DNA of 14,685 bases. It comes from Tannerella sp. (lineage in GTDB: Bacteria; Bacteroidota; Bacteroidia; Bacteroidales; Tannerellaceae). Below are positions 14,540-14,685 of this stretch, in pieces. The stretch's first letter is position 1. Every line of letters begins with the position of its first letter. The stretch lies in assembly GCA_031267485.1 (NCBI GenBank), contig JAIRYY010000159.1, forward strand, positions 1-14,685. The letters are read 5' to 3'. A model generated the notes under the pieces. It searched no databases. It was not told the DNA's origin and was given only the letters and a program-made list of their open reading frames with translations. The translations under genes and the position numbers were made by a program.

Positions 14540-14685
14540 CTTTCTGCGGATATGCGCAGAGGCCTTCTGCGGATACGCGCAGAGGCCTTCTGCGGATATG
14601 CGCATAGTACCTTCCGCGTATACGCGCATAGGCCTTCCGCGTATACGCGCATAGTACCTTCCGCGTATACGCGCATAGGCCTTCC
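14540..14685. repeat. tandem array of 23/24-nt GC-rich units, cut by the window end
   Basis: The anchor CCTTC (CTTTC in the first unit) starts at 14540, 14563, 14586, 14610, 14633, 14657 and 14680, giving spacings of 23, 23, 24, 23, 24 and 23 nt. Units 1-3 carry TGCGGATAYGCGCA. Units 4-6 carry CGCGTATACGCG, a perfect 12-bp palindrome. From unit 3 onward the linkers alternate AGTA and AGG, making a 47-nt dimer as the higher-order unit. Since 23, 24 and 47 are not multiples of 3, no constant reading frame passes through it, so it is almost certainly non-coding. The array continues past the right edge. Confidence 0.88.

Noticed and set aside
14394..14654. Plus-strand ORF (86 aa) running into the tandem array
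   Set aside because: Its C-terminal third is read through 23/24-nt repeats in shifting frames. The N-terminal part has no recognisable motif and no promoter.
14540..14685. CRISPR array
   Set aside because: Units follow one another with no unique spacers, and no cas gene is present in the window.

Overview
The window looks like a chromosomal segment of a Bacteroidota bacterium, most likely Bacteroidales. Several intergenic regions carry the Bacteroidota-type -7 box TAnnTTTG (TACTTTTG at 72, TATCTTTG at 3227 and 7545, and on the minus strand TAATTTTG at 6373-6380 and TATATTTG at 7399-7406). Shine-Dalgarno sequences are mostly absent. The PurF paralogue beginning Met-Gly-Gly and the efflux operon that ends in a small PII-like gene both resemble, from memory, genes of Bacteroides relatives. 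No database search was possible, so family names rest on motifs and recall.

Left part (1-4099, plus strand). An M3-family zinc oligopeptidase (dcp-like) is followed by a 432-nt gap. The gap holds a candidate 28-codon ORF whose stop codon lies inside a strong intrinsic terminator hairpin. Next come a hypothetical soluble protein of 177 aa and, behind its own promoter, a 274-aa lipoprotein with an acidic stretch after the lipid-anchor cysteine.

Middle (4120-7375, minus strand). A PurF-like protein and a NIPSNAP-domain protein with a twin-arginine-type leader form a likely two-gene operon (purF-like first, 30-nt gap) with a good promoter. The PurF paralogue keeps the PRPP-binding loop and four cysteines matching the Fe-S ligands of the Bacillus-type enzyme. 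It has lost the N-terminal catalytic cysteine and the Asn-Gly of the glutaminase site. An AraC-family regulator follows with its own -7 box.

Right part (7577-14139, plus strand). This is a tight efflux operon: TetR-family regulator, TolC-like outer-membrane channel, lipoprotein membrane-fusion subunit, HAE1-type RND permease, and a 97-aa PII/CutA-like protein 4 nt behind the permease. Gaps are 22, 18, 18 and 4 nt, and a strong intrinsic terminator closes it at 14193-14228. The TetR-type repressor probably controls its own operon; the divergent AraC-type regulator may act on the same 201-nt intergenic region, which holds spaced CGGT direct repeats over the tetR promoter.

Right edge (14229-14685). 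No convincing gene is seen. There is a cluster of perfect hairpins and then a tandem array of 23/24-nt GC-rich, partly palindromic units that runs off the window.

Most of the window is ordinary core and efflux content. The points most worth a second look are the PII-like protein coupled to an RND pump, the ORF nested in a terminator, the glutaminase-dead PurF paralogue next to an exported NIPSNAP protein, and the edge tandem array.
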